DNA from: Candidatus Defluviibacillus avedoerensis
Lineage (GTDB): Bacteria > Pseudomonadota > Gammaproteobacteria > Burkholderiales > Burkholderiaceae_C
DNA length: 64,000 nt
NCBI GenBank assembly: GCA_016703665.1
Contig: JADJBS010000020.1
Location: forward strand, 992,001-1,056,000
Reading direction: 5' to 3'
Part shown: positions 20,626 to 32,133 of the stretch, in pieces
How positions within the stretch are numbered: the first letter of the stretch is position 1
How the letters are laid out: every line of letters begins with the position of its first letter
Translations under genes and position numbers: made by a program
Notes under the pieces: generated by a model
Seen by the model: the letters and a program-made list of their open reading frames with translations, nothing else
Database searches by the model: none
What the model was told of the DNA's origin: nothing

Positions 20626-23600
20626 TTTGGTTTGCGATTCAGCGCGCTGGCAAGCGCAATGCCTGTATGTGTCTGAATCCGTACCAACGCCTCCGGCGTC
20701 CCCGCAGCCACCACGCGCCCGCCTGCCTGTCCGCCCTCTGGCCCCAGATCAATCACCCAATCGGCCTCGGCGATCACATCCAGGTCGTGCTCAATCACCA
20801 GCACACTGTGGCCTCCATCGACCAAGCGGTGCAGCACGCGGATAAGTTTCTCGACATCGGCCATGTGCAGGCCCACAGTGGGTTCGTCGAGTACATAAAA
20901 AGTATGCGGTGATTTCTGGCCTCGGCGCGTGACATCGTCGCGGACCTTACTCAGCTCTGTCACCAGTTTGATGCGTTGCGCTTCGCCACCACTCAAGGTG
21001 GGGGACGGCTGGCCCAGCGTCAGATAGCCCAGGCCCACGTCTTTGAGCAGTTGCAGCGGGTGGCTGATGTTAGGCATGGCGGCAAAGAAGTCGACCGCTT
21101 CATCTACCTCCATTTGCAAGACGTCACCGATGCTTTTTCCGCGCCAGGTCACTGCCAACGTTTCGGGGTTGAAGCGCGCGCCGTGGCAGCTTTCGCAGGG
21201 TACTTTGACGTCGGGCAAGAAACTCATCTCAATGGTGCGAACACCTTGGCCTTCGCAGTTGTGGCAGCGGCCCTCGCCTGTGTTGAAGCTGAATCGCCCT
21301 GCCGCATAGCCGCGGGCCTTGGCTTCTAGCGTGTCGGCAAAGAGTTTGCGCACCGTGTCCCAAAAACCAATGTAGGTGGCAGGGCAAGAGCGCGCCGTTT
21401 TCCCTATGGGGGTTTGGTCCACTTCCAGCACACGGTCGATGCTTTGGTAGCCATCGAGCGATTGGCAGGCCACCCAGCTTGGGTGCTTGCCAGCATCGTC
21501 GGCATCGCGCCCAGCCTTGGTGCTGCGCTGGCTCACGGCTGAATGCACATTCAGCATGAGTACGTCACGCGCCAGTGTGGATTTTCCGGAGCCGCTGACA
21601 CCGGTGACAGCGACCAGGCGCTGCAAGGGAATACTGGCGGTCACATCGTGCAGGTTGTGTAGCCGCGCGCCCCCAATGATAAGTTTGGGCATCGACTCCG
21701 TTTCACGCCTGGCCTTCAACGGATGCTGCATCGCATGCAGCAAGTAGCGTCCGGTCAATGATTCCTCACAGTCCATGACATCTTGCGCGCTTCCTTGCGC
21801 CACCACACGACCACCGCGCTTGCCCGCACTGGGACCGATGTCGATGATGTGCTCGGCACGGCGGATGGTGTCTTCGTCATGCCCGACCACCACCAGGGTA
21901 TTGCCCTTGTCGCTGAGTTTTTGCAGTGCGTTGAGCAGAATCTGGTTGTCACGTGCATGCAGACCAATGGTAGGTTCGTCCAGCACATAGCAGACGCCCT
22001 GCAGATTGCTGCCCAGTTGCGCCGCCAAGCGAATACGTTGTGCCTCGCCGCCACTGAGCGTGGGCGCGCCTCGGTCTAGCGTCAGATAGCCCAGCCCCAC
22101 CTCCTCCAGAAAGGCCAGGCGGCCTTGAATCTCGGGCACCAGGTCACGTGCAATATCGGCGTCGCGGCCCAGCAGCGCCAAACCTTGCGACCAGAGGCGG
22201 ACGTCGCTCACGCTCAAAGATGCAATGTCTGTGATGGGCTGACCGCCCCCCTCTGCACCCTGGGTGCCAAAGCGCACGGCGCGGGCGGTCTTGTTGAGGC
22301 GTGTTCCGTTGCAGCTTGGGCAGGCGCTGTCGCTGACATCGTCCAACTCGGGCTCTGCAAAGGTTTGCTCGCGGCCCTTGTTGTCATCATCACGGATTGA
22401 ATCGTCCAGTGCCTTGCGCTGTTCTTTAGACAAACGCACGCCTGTGCCCACGCAATCGGGGCACCAACCGTGCTTGCTGTTGTAACTGAACAGGCGCGGG
22501 TCTAGCTCTGCATAACTGGTTGCGCAGACCGGACAGGCGCGCTGGGTAGAGAACACCGTAGCTTGCCAACACCCGCCGTGGGTGCGCCTGCCATCATGGC
22601 AGCATGCAAACCATCCAGATCACTCAACACATGAACCACGCCCTTGCCGTGCTCCAGGGCAACTGTTAGATAGTGACGCAGCACGGTTTCATTGGTCGGC
22701 GTGATATCCAGACTCACCACAGGCAGCTCAATGGTGTGTTCCTTGAAGCGGTCAATGCGTGGAAAGGCTGTGGTGGGCAGGAAATCGCCATCTACGCGCA
22801 AGTGGGTATAGCCGCGTGGACGCGCCCAGTCGGCCAGCTCGGTATAGACGCCTTTGCGGTTCATGACCAGCGGACTCAAGAGACCAATGTGCTGGTCTTT
22901 GAAGTGCTTCATCAGCTGGGCAATGATGCTGTCAAGCGTTTGCGGTTGCACCGCGGCGCCGTCATGGACGCAGTGCTGCACGCCCAGTTTGACGTAAAGA
23001 AGCCGCAGGTAGTGCCAAACCTCGGTAGTCGTGCCGACGGTGCTTTTGCGGCCACCCCGACTCAGGCGCTGCTCAATAGCGACGGTAGGGGGGATGCCGT
23101 AGACGGCGTCCACCTCCGGTCGGCCGGCAGGCTGCACAATGCTGCGTGCGTAGGCGTTCAGGCTTTCCAGGTAGCGGCGCTGGCCTTCATTGAACAAGAT
23201 GTCAAAGGCCAAGGTCGATTTGCCTGAACCACTGACACCTGTAATTACATTGAACTTGCCCCGTGGGATATCCACCGACAGGTTCTTCAAGTTGTGCTCC
23301 CGCGCATGAACAATCTGGATATTGGGGGATACGGCGGCTTTGATCAGCGCATAGGTGGCAGACCTGTCCTGCGCCAACAGCACACCAGCGCCCAGGGTGA
23401 TGTCGTAGTCGCGCAAGGCCTTAGCGGTGTGCGAGTGGGGATGATTTCGCAACTCTTCGGGCGGGCCTTCGGCGACTAAATAGCCCCCGGCGTCACCTCC
23501 CTCTGGGCCGAGGTCAATCAACCAGTCGCTGGCGCGGATCACGTCCAGATTGTGTTCAATCACGATCAGCGAGTTGCCTGCGTCGAGCAGCCGGCGCAAG

Positions 23601-26486
23601 GCGCGCATCAATTTGGCGATATCGTCAAAATGCAAGCCGGTGGTGGGCTCGTCGAACAGGAACAGCGTGCCCTTGCGCGCCAGGCCCTGTTTGCTGTTGT
23701 TGATGCCTTGGATGCTGCCGCCAGAAAGCCCGCCAGCTTCAGGCGTTGTGCCTCTCCCCCGGAGAGCGTCGGCACCGGTTGACCCAGCTTCACATATTCC
23801 AACCCGACCTCAGATATAGGCGCTATGGCACGCAGGACCTCACGATCCGCTTCAAAAAGCGTAGCGGCCTCGCTGATCGTCAGGTCGAGCACGTCGGCCA
23901 CGTTTAACAACTGCCCCTTGCGCTCAAGCTTCACTTCCAATATTTCTGGGCGATAGCGTTGGCCATTGCAGTCCTGGCAACGCAGGTACACATCGCTCAA
24001 AAACTGCATCTCCACATGCTCAAATCCTGAGCCACCGCACAAGGCGCAACGCCCGTCTCCACTGTTGAAGCTGAATTTGCTGGCTGTGTAGCCGCGCTGG
24101 CGTGACAAGGGTGCGGTAGCAAACAGCTCGCGCACTGTGTCCCAGGCACCGACGTAGCTCACGGGATTGGACCTGGCTGTTTTACCTATAGGCGACTGGT
24201 CTACAACACCACGTCGGCCAGATGATCCGCCCCAGCAGGCGGTCATGCAGTCCAGGAGACTCGGTGGCGCGGCCAAAGTGACGGGTCAGCGCAGGGGCGA
24301 GCACGTCTTGAATCAAGCTGGATTTGCCTGAGCCACTGACACCAGTGATGCAGACCAGGCGCTGCAACGGGAACTCGATGCTCAGGTTCTTCAGGTTGTG
24401 CTCGCTTGCACCCTCCAATACCAGTCGGGGGTGTTGTCAGTCCCATGCGTTTGAAACCAAAGCCGACTTGCTTGCGCGCGCCCAGGTAAGCGCCAGTGAG
24501 CGTATCAGCGCTGCGAAGATCGTTGACCGTGCCGTCAAATACGATCTGCCCGCCTCGCTCCCCAGGCCCTGGGCCAAAGTCGATGATGCGGTCTGCGGCC
24601 ACCATCACCGCAGGGTCGTGCTCGACCACCACCAGGGTGTTGCCCGCATCGCGCAGACGCAGCATGGCCTGGGTGATTCGGTGCATGTCACGCGGGTGCA
24701 GGCCGATGCTGGGCTCGTCCAGCACAAATAAGGTGTTGACCAGGGAGGTTCCTAGCGCCGTGGTCAGGTTGATGCGCTGCACCTCTCCGCCTGACAAGGT
24801 TCGGCTCTGGCGGTCCAGCGTCAGGATACCCGATGCCCACGTCACTTAGGTAACGCAGGCGGGTGGTCACCTCTTCCATCAGCATCTTGATTGCCGCAGC
24901 CTCAGCAGGGCCACCCCGAGCGAGGCAGGGCCACCTCGGGAGACAGCTCAGCACGCGAAGCAGCAAGCGTGGGGGCATTCGCTTCATCAGCGGGTGTCCG
25001 CTGGTGCGTCGATTCGTCCAAAGAAGTGACGCAGCTTGTCGATAGGCAACTGCATCAAGTCATGCAGGCACAAGCCGGGAAGGGCTTCAGAGTTGCCCGG
25101 CTCCACTTTGCACCCTGCTGGCATAAAGCGCTTGGTGGGTGACAACACACTGTCTGCCAGGTCTTTGGAGCCAATGCGCCAAAGCAGGCTCTCAAGCTTT
25201 AGCCGCGCGCCACCACAGGTTTCGCAAGGGGTGTAGCTGCGGTACTTGGACAGCATCACCGGATGTGCATTTTGTAAGGCTTTACTCTCCAGGTAGGCAA
25301 AGAAACGCTTGACGCCGTACCACTGCTTTCCCCACTGACCCTCTTTGTAGCTGGGGGTACCGTTGATGACCCAGTGCTTTTGCTCGGGCGTCAACTTGCT
25401 CCAGGGCGTGTCGCGCGGGATGCCAGCGATCTCGGCATGGCGCATCAAATCGTCCTGGCACTCTTGCCAAGCGGGTGTCTGCATCGGTTTGATGGCACCC
25501 GCGCGCAAGGTCAGCTTGTCATTGGGGATGACCAGGTTGTAATCCACGCCAATGACACGGCCAAAGCCCCGGCAGACCTCGCAAGCCCCCACAGCCGAAT
25601 TGAACGAAAAGGCCGAGGGAATGGGGTCTGCATAGCGGCGGTCGCTGTCAGGGCAGTGCAGCCCCGTGGAATATCGCCACAGATCAAACGCACCCGAAGG
25701 GGATGCTCCGCCTTGGGGAGGCTCAGCGTCGGGGCGCGGCGCTGCTTCCTCTTTTGGCGCATAGACATTGAGACGTCCGGCACCACGTTTAAGCGCGGTT
25801 TCAATCGCTTCAATGACGCGAACTTTCTCAGCATTTTTCAGCCGAAAGCGGTCAGCCACCACATCCAGTACTTTGCGTGGCCCGGTGGGCGTGGCGACTT
25901 CACGCTCTGCCTGTACCTTGGTAAATCCGCTGGCGGACAACCATTGCTCGACTTCCGAAGCACTGGTATTTGTCGGCAGCTCAACTGGAAAGGTGAGTAC
26001 AACCCGCGGATCGCTAGGCAGCTGAGCGCTGCACCAGCTGGGCATAAATCGTCTCCAGGCGAATCATGCTGTACCGGCTGGGCCGTTTGCGCGTCAAACA
26101 AGGCCCCAGCCCGTGCAAACAACAGCTGATGTGGTCGTTCAGCTCCGTCATCGTGCCCACCGTAGAACGTGAGCTGCGCACCGGGTTGGTTTGATCAATG
26201 GCGATCGCAGGCGGCACGCCGTCTACGATCTACGGCGGGTTTGTCCATCCGATCCAGAAACGCTGGCGAGCGTAGGCCGAAAAGTTTCGACATAGCGGCG
26301 TTGGCCCTCCGCGTACAGCGTATCAAATACCAGGCTGGATTTGCCAGAACCACTGGGCCCAGTCACCACGGTCAGCTCGCCAGTACGGATGTCCAGATCC
26401 AGATTCTTCAGGTTGTGTTGACGCGCGCCGCGAATGCGGATGGGTGCCTGGGCCATGGGTGCTTTTTCGGTAGTGGGGGCAGACAT
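20622..26486 (-). CDS. uvrA: Double-length UvrA excinuclease subunit, many frameshifts
   Basis: Repaired, this gene encodes about 1,950 residues, twice the usual UvrA length of about 940, and contains two complete UvrA units in tandem. Four Walker A motifs are seen (GPSGSGKSS, GVSGSGKSS, GVSGSGKST, GVSGSGKST), four ABC signatures (LSGGEVQRI, LSGGEAQRLK, LSGGEAQRIR, LSGGEAQRIK) and four Walker B segments (DEPSIGLH, DEPTTGLH, DEPTIGLH, DEPTVGLH). CxxC zinc-finger pairs and UvrB-binding-type segments occur in both halves. UvrA recognises bulky DNA damage with UvrB. At least ten frame changes break the gene. Start MSAPTTEKAPMAQAP at 26486. Confidence 0.85.
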
Positions 26487-26560
26487 TCTAGGTCGTGCAA
26501 ACTCAGGAAATTTCCCCACAATCGGCTAAGCTTCAAACTCCCGATACCCGCAAGGCCTGC

Positions 26561-27665
26561 ATGCACCGTTTTCCCGTTTTTGTCTCACCGCAGTCACTGT
26601 TTTCGCAGCGTTATCGGTGCAGGCTCAAATTCGCATTGGGCAAACGGCCGGATTCACCGGTACTGTCAGTGCTGGCGTGAAGGAGACGACGCTGGGTGCG
26701 CAGCTTCTTATCAATGCAGTCAATGTACGTGTGGTATTCATGGACAGAAGATTGAATTGATCTCGATGGATGACAAGTTTGATCCTAAGCTCGCTGCCGC
26801 CAATGCCCAGCAGCTCATTGAAACTGAGGATGTCGTCGCCCTGTTTCTAAATCGAGGGACACCACACACTGAAGCCATCCTTCCCCTGCTGGACAAGCAT
26901 GGGGTGGCACTGATTGGACCGTCCACTGGTGCCATGCTGCTGCATCAGCCCGTCAAGAAGCATGTCTTCAATGTTCGGGCTACTTACCAGCGTGAGGCTG
27001 AGAAAGCTGTGCAGCACCTGGCGTCGGTGGGGATTCAGAGAATCTCTCTGGTTCATGTGGATGACAGTTTTGGTGCGGACGCCATGGCGGGCGCCCAAAA
27101 GGGCTTGGCTGCCGCCAAGCTGTCAGCGTTGACAACGGATAAGTTCGACCGTGCTAAGCCAGACTTCTCTGCCATTGCAATCAATATCGTGCGAGCCAAC
27201 GCGCAGGCCGTTTTCCTGTTCGGTTCAGGCAATGCCGTGGTCGAAGGCGTGCGGGCATTGCGTGCAGTGGGTTCCAATGCGCAAGTTGTCACTCTGTCGA
27301 ACAATGCCTCGGGCGGGTTTATCAGCAGCCTGGGCAAGCAGGCCCAGGGGGTGATCGTGACGCAGGTCTTTCCAAACGAGCGCTCGATTGCCTATCCTTT
27401 GGTAGAGGCACAGGAACTCGCTCGAGCCCAGAAACTGGATGGGGTCAGCCCCCGATGCTGGAAGGCTTTGCTGCGCCAAAGTGATGGTTGAGGCACTTCG
27501 CCGGGCTGGACCCAAATTTTTCGCGCGACAAAGTTCAAGCTGCCCTGGAAGGCCTGCGCAGATTGGACATTGGTGGCCTGGAAATATCCTACAACCCGGA
27601 TGATCACGGGTCTGGATTTCGCCGATTTATCGATCATTGGCAGCGACGGAAAATTCCGCCGCTGA
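26561..27665 (+). CDS. Branched-chain amino-acid-type ABC substrate-binding protein, frameshifted
   Basis: A periplasmic type I binding protein of the LivK family. After a signal peptide from ATG 26561 (MHRFPVFV) the mature part begins QAQIRIGQTAGFTGTVSAGV, then KIELISMDDKFDPKLAAANA, ALIGPSTGAMLL, and AVFLFGSGNAVVEGVRAL. The C terminus repaired reads TGLDFADLSIIGSDGKFRR and stops at 27663-27665. Frame changes lie near 26600, 26720, 27450, 27495 and 27610. The ligand cannot be told from sequence; no permease genes are present. It is divergent from uvrA across 74 bases. Confidence 0.8.
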
Positions 27666-27707
27666 GGGCGTTACTGCCCCCACGCTTGTTACTCCGTGTG
27701 GTTGGCT

Positions 27708-27728
27708 GCCCGCAAGCGGGCTTATTTC
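27708..27728 (+). terminator. Probable intrinsic terminator after the ABC binding-protein gene
   Basis: A perfect stem GCCCGC/GCGGGC (27708-27713 with 27716-27721) is followed by TTATTT on the plus strand, 43 bases after the binding-protein stop. The stem also lies directly after the stop of the small minus-strand open frame at 27722, so it may serve both directions, though the minus side lacks a T run. Confidence 0.6.
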
Positions 27729-27943
27729 GTGGCGCTGGCTGCTGGTGCGGCGGCAGAAGCAGCAGCGGGCGCAGAAGCTGGCTCGATGCAGCGGGGCTGG
27801 CATTGGCGCACTGGCTGCAGGTGCGGCTGGTGCATGTGAGGTTTCACGCCATGCTGTTTCCACTCATGTCGAGTTGTCACCCCTTCATGATGACAATAAT
27901 GACATGGTGGCAAAACGATGAATCCAAGGGCAATTTTCCACAT
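27722..27943 (-). CDS. Small Pro/Ala-rich hypothetical protein
   Basis: This 73-residue open frame starts MWKIALGFIVLPPCHYC, has a His-rich middle (HQPHLQPVRQCQPRC) and ends with the low-complexity tail SAPAAASAAAPAASATK before a TAA abutting a hairpin. Pro/Ala tails like this are common on small exported betaproteobacterial proteins, so it may be real. The N-terminal part may be distorted by an indel, since it sits in the error-prone belt. I do not recognise a family and assign no function. Confidence 0.3.
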   Translation of the reverse strand: MWKIALGFIVLPPCHYCHHEGVTTRHEWKQHGVKPHMHQPHLQPVRQCQPRCIEPASAPAAASAAAPAASATK

Positions 27944-28045
27944 GATTTATTTCTCCAATAAAGGTTCTCTCAAAAAAGCTCCAATCACTGGAAGGCCTCA
28001 GGTCTCAAATGCACGCAATCCCTCATTTGCCTTGGCGTGATGACA

Positions 28046-29694
28046 TCAGTCGTTGGCGTAAATATCCACGTCCTTCGTTTCCTTGACGAAGATCATACCT
28101 ACGACGAAGGTCATCGAAGCGATGATGATGGGGTACCACAAGCCGTTGTACATGTTACCCGTCTGGGCCACGATCGCAGGCAGTGGTAGGCGGCAAGCCG
28201 CCGAACCAGCCGTCACCGATATGGTAAGGCAAAGACATGGAGGTATAGCGGATCTTGTGGGGGAAAAGCTCAACCAGCATCGCTGCAATGGGACCGTACA
28301 CCATGGTCACCAGAATCACCAGATAGGTCAGGATGATGATGATCATCACATTGTTCTGGCGAGCTGGATCAGCCTTGGCGGGGTAGCCTGCAGCCTTCAG
28401 TTTTCTGCCACAGCTTTCTTGAATGCATCGCCCTTGGCTTTGGCATCGGCAGCTGGCAAGCCTTTCGATGGTAGCTTTCCACCACAACTTCACCGATCTT
28501 GATGCTGGCGATTGAACCCGGTGCACCCACCGCGTTTTCATAGCTCACAGAAGAACTGGCCAGCACTTGCTTGGCAATGTCACAGGGCTGGTGAATTTGA
28601 CCGTACCTGTTGGGTTGAACTGAAACGAGCACTCTGCGGATCTGAGGTCACAACCACTTTGCTCTTTTTGCTGAGCTTCATACAGGGCAGGGTTAGCAGC
28701 CTTGGTCAGCGCCTCGAACACGGGAAGTAAGTCAGCGCAGCAATCAAGCAGCCTGCCATGATGATCATCTTGCGACCAATCTTGTCAGACAAGGCGCCAA
28801 ACACGATGAAGAAAGCGTGCCAATCACCAGGGATGCAGCCACCAGCAAGTTAGCAGTCGCGCCGTCCACCTTCAAAGCTTGTGTCAGGAAGAACAGGGCG
28901 TAGAACTGGCCTGTGTACCAAACCACGGCTTGACCAGCGGTCAAACCGATCAGGGCCAAGATGACGATCTTCAGGTTTTTCCATTGACCGAATGCTTCAG
29001 AAATAGGTGCCTTGGAGGTCTTGCCCTCGGCCTTCATCTTCTGGAAAGCAGAGATTCATTCATTGACAAGCGGATCCACACAGAGATGGCCAACAAAGCA
29101 ATGGAAACGATGAAAGGAACGCGCCAGCCCCAATCGGCAAAAAGCAGCTTCACCAATCGCAGTACGGGTGCCCAGAATCACCATCAATGACAAGAACAGG
29201 CCCAGCGTCGCTGTGGTCTGAATCCATGCGGTATAGGCCCGCGCTTGTCCTGTGGTGAGTGCTCAGCCACATAGGTAGCAGCACCACCGTATTCACCACC
29301 CAGTGCCAGACCTTGCAACAAGCGCAGGCAAATCAGGATAACGGAGGGCAGCAACACCGATGGAGTTGTAGTTCCGAAGGATACCGACGATGAATGTCGC
29401 CATACCCATGATCAGAATCGTGACCAGGAATGTACTTACGGCCAATCATGTCGCCCAAACGACCGAACACCAACGCGCCGAATGGGCGCACGATGAAACC
29501 GGCAGCAAAAGCCAGCAAGGCAAAAATGAAGGCAGAACCTTCATCCAGACCGCTGAAAAACTGCTTGGCAATGATGGCTGCCAAAGAACCGTACAGGTAA
29601 AGTCATACCACTCGAACACAGTTCCGAGTGAAGAGGCGAAGATAACTTTCTTCTCCTCAGCGGACATCGGACGTCCGGCTGCTGATGTTGCCAT
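28046..29694 (-). CDS. MHS-family MFS transporter, frameshifted
   Basis: A major facilitator of the metabolite:H+ symporter (MHS, ProP/ShiA-like) group. Start MATSAAGRPMSAEEKKVIF at 29694 follows a GGAGA ribosome site; the first helix is SSLGTVFEWYDF. Further segments are AAGFIVRPFGALVFGRLGD with the MFS loop 2-3 motif (GDMIGRKY), GLALGGEYGGAATYVAEH, a loop 8-9 repeat GALSDKIGRKM, a large periplasmic loop (about 28400-28700) typical of the subgroup, and LVELFPHKIRYTSMSLPYHI. It ends KETKDVDIYAND. At least seven frame changes occur. The substrate is unknown; organic acids or betaine are possible. Confidence 0.83.
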
Positions 29695-30007
29695 TGATTG
29701 TCTCCAGGTAAAGATAGGGCTAAAAATGAGGCAAGCTGATTCTTGAAGGTGGTACTGACCTGCTTCTGACGCCAACCCTACACAGACTGACAACTAAGTA
29801 GTAACCCCCTTCATTTATCCACATTATGAAAACCAAGGAAATCACCATGAGAACTCCACCCGATTGACTTTTTAATTTTTATTAAGAATTTTTCTAAACT
29901 TATCCTTCTGAGTAAGCCCAAGGTCAGTACCTCCCCGCAAACTCGCGCCGCCGCTGCAGCGACATCTTGTCGTTGCGGTACTCGCATCCAACTCGACCTG
30001 GAGATTC
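29695..30007. promoter_or_regulatory. Divergent intergenic region between MHS transporter and DUF485-actP
   Basis: About 313 bases separate the two divergent transport units. A strongly AT-rich stretch at about 29866-29910 (TTTTTAATTTTTATTAAG) stands out and could hold a promoter, but I cannot assign -35/-10 boxes with confidence. No convincing gene is seen. GGAGA at 29999-30003 fits the ribosome site for the DUF485 gene. Confidence 0.4.
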
Positions 30008-30316
30008 CTGAGTGACTCGGTGGTGGCCAAAATTGAGGCCAATCCCAAATACCATGCGCTGAAGAAAAAGCGCAACTCTTTTGGGTGGCTGTTAACCATC
30101 CTGATGATGGTGGTGTACTACGGGTACATCGCGCTCATCGCTTTCAACAAGCCTTTTCTCGCCCAACCCATCGGTGCAGGCGTCACCACTTTGGGTATCC
30201 CGATTGGGATGGGCGTGATCGTCTTCACCATCGCGATCACGGCGATCTACGTGAACCGCGCCAACGGCGAATACGACCGCGAAACGGCCGAAATCCTGAA
30301 GGACGCCTCGAAATGA
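30008..30316 (+). CDS. DUF485 membrane protein, partner of ActP
   Basis: This protein of about 102 residues has the DUF485 (YjcH) pattern: VAKIEANPKYHALKKKRNSF, then two membrane helices (LLTILMMVVYYGYIALIAF and a later helix with IPIGMGVIVFTIAITAIYV) and a short charged tail. It always sits before the acetate symporter ActP in many proteobacteria and is thought to aid it. The start is debatable: CTG 30008 gives (M)SDSVVAKIEANP and has GGAGA five bases upstream, whereas GTG 30020 lacks such a site. An ATG may have been misread as CTG. The stop overlaps the actP start as ATGA. Confidence 0.85.
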   Translation: MSDSVVAKIEANPKYHALKKKRNSFGWLLTILMMVVYYGYIALIAFNKPFLAQPIGAGVTTLGIPIGMGVIVFTIAITAIYVNRANGEYDRETAEILKDASK

Positions 30317-32029
30317 ACTCAATGAACAAATGGATTGTTGCGCTGCTGGCCATCGTGGCGGCAGGCGCTGTGTTGGCCGCAGGCCCTGACATTGGCAACG
30401 TTGCCAAGCAACAGACCAACTGGACGGCCATTGGCATGTTTGGCGCGTTTGTGGCTGGCACCTTGTGGATCACCAAATGGGCGGCCTCCAAGACCAAGTC
30501 TGCCGCTGATTTCTACACAGCTGGCGGTGGTATTACCGGTTTTCAGAACGGCCTGGCCATTGCGGGCGACTACATGTCAGCTGCGTCCTTCCTGGGCATC
30601 TCTGCTGCTGTGATGACCACGGGCTATGACGGCTTGATTTATTCGATCGGCTTCCTAGTCGGCTGGCCACTCATCACTTTCCTGATGGCAGAGCGTCTGC
30701 GTAACCTGGGCAAGTTCACTTTTTGCCGACGTGGCAGGTTACCGCTTCCAGCAGACCCCATCCGTGCCTTTGCTGCCTCTGGCACCTTGGTGGTGGTGGC
30801 GTTTTTACCTGATTGCCCAAATGGTGGGTGCAGGTCAGCTGATCCAGTTGCTGTTTGGTCTCAGTACATGTATGCAGTGATCATCGTTGGTGCGCTGATG
30901 ATGATTTACGTGCTGTTTGGCGGCATGACAGCCACCACCTGGGTGCAGATCATCAAAGCCTGCATGCTGCTGGCTGGCGTGACTTTCATGGCCTTCATGG
31001 TGTTGGCCCAATTCAGCTTCAGCCCGAAGCCTTGTTTGCCAAGGGTGTTGAAGTGCGCACCGCCATTGCAGTCAATGCAGGCAAGTCGCCTGAAGAAGCC
31101 GCCAAGCTCGGCCTGTCCATCATGGGTCCAGGTGGCTTCATTAAGGATCCGATCTCTGCCATCTCTTTCGGCATGGCGCTGATGTTCGGTACCGCGGGAC
31201 TGCCACACATTCTGATGCGCTTCTTTACCGTGCCTGATGCAAAGGAAGCACGCAAATCCGTGCTGTGGGCAACCACCTGGATCGGTTACTTCTACGTGCT
31301 GATTTTCATCATCGGTTTTGGTGCGATCACCTTGGTCTTGACCAACCCCGAATACGCTGATGTCGTTAAGGGCACACTGAACGGTGGCGGCAACATGGCT
31401 GCTGTTCGCGTTGCACAGGCTGTGGGTGGTAACGTGTTCTTTGGCTTCATCTCTGCTGTGGCTTTTGCCACCATCCTGGCTGTGGTCGCTGGCTTGACAC
31501 TGTCTGGTGCCTCTGCTGTGTCGCACGACCTGTATGCCACCGTGTTCATGAAGGGCAAGGCAGACAGCGCCAAGGAACTGCAAGTTTCGCGCTACACCAC
31601 CATTGCGCTGGGTGTCATCGCTGTGGTTTTGGGTATTGCCTTCCAGAAGCAGAACATCGCCTTCATGGTGGCGCTGGCTTTTGCGATTGCAGCATCGGCC
31701 AACTTCCTGTGCTATTCATGTCTGTGCTGTGGAAAGACTGCACGACCAAGGGCGCTGTGATTGGTGGCTTCCTGGGCCTGATCTCTTCCGTGGCCCTGAC
31801 CGTGGTGTCGCCTTCCGTCTGGGAAGCAACCCTGGGCAACCCCAAGGGTTCTGCCTGGTTCCCTTACGCATCACCAGCCTTGTTCTCGATGACCATTGGT
31901 TTCCTGGGTGTTTGGCTGTTCTCTGTTCTGGACAAGAGCCCTCAAGCTGCGAAGGAACGTGCTGACTTCAAGGCACAGCAAATTCGCTCTGAAACCGGTT
32001 TTGGCGCGTCTGGCGCGTCTGGCCACTGA
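30313..32029 (+). CDS. actP: ActP cation/acetate symporter, frameshifted
   Basis: A sodium:solute symporter (SSS) that imports acetate or related short carboxylates. It starts MNSMNKWIVALLAIVAAGA, then shows SAADFYTAGGGITGFQNGLA, GDYMSAASFLGISAAV, GTAGLPHILMRFFTVPDAKE and ATILAVVAGLTLSGASAVSH, all ActP hallmarks. About 570 residues when repaired. Frame breaks occur near 30720-30835 (a cancelled set that scrambles the fifth-sixth helix region), 31010 and 31715. It is translationally coupled to the DUF485 gene through ATGA and followed by a strong terminator at 32053. Confidence 0.9.
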
Positions 32030-32052
32030 TTGAGCCCTGTAGCCACAGGAGA

Positions 32053-32077
32053 AAGCCGGGCTTGCCCGGCTTTTTTC
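32053..32077 (+). terminator. Strong intrinsic terminator after actP
   Basis: A 7-bp GC stem (GCCGGGC 32055-32061 with GCCCGGC 32064-32070) is followed by TTTTTTCTTG, 24 bases after the actP stop. The convergent exonuclease gene ends at 32134; on its strand an A-rich stretch precedes the stem, AAGAAAAAAGCCGGGC, so it could partly serve both directions. Confidence 0.9.
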
Positions 32078-32133
32078 TTGTCAGTGCCAATGACGAAACC
32101 AGAGGCGCTGCGGTGCAAGCGAAATATGTTCGC

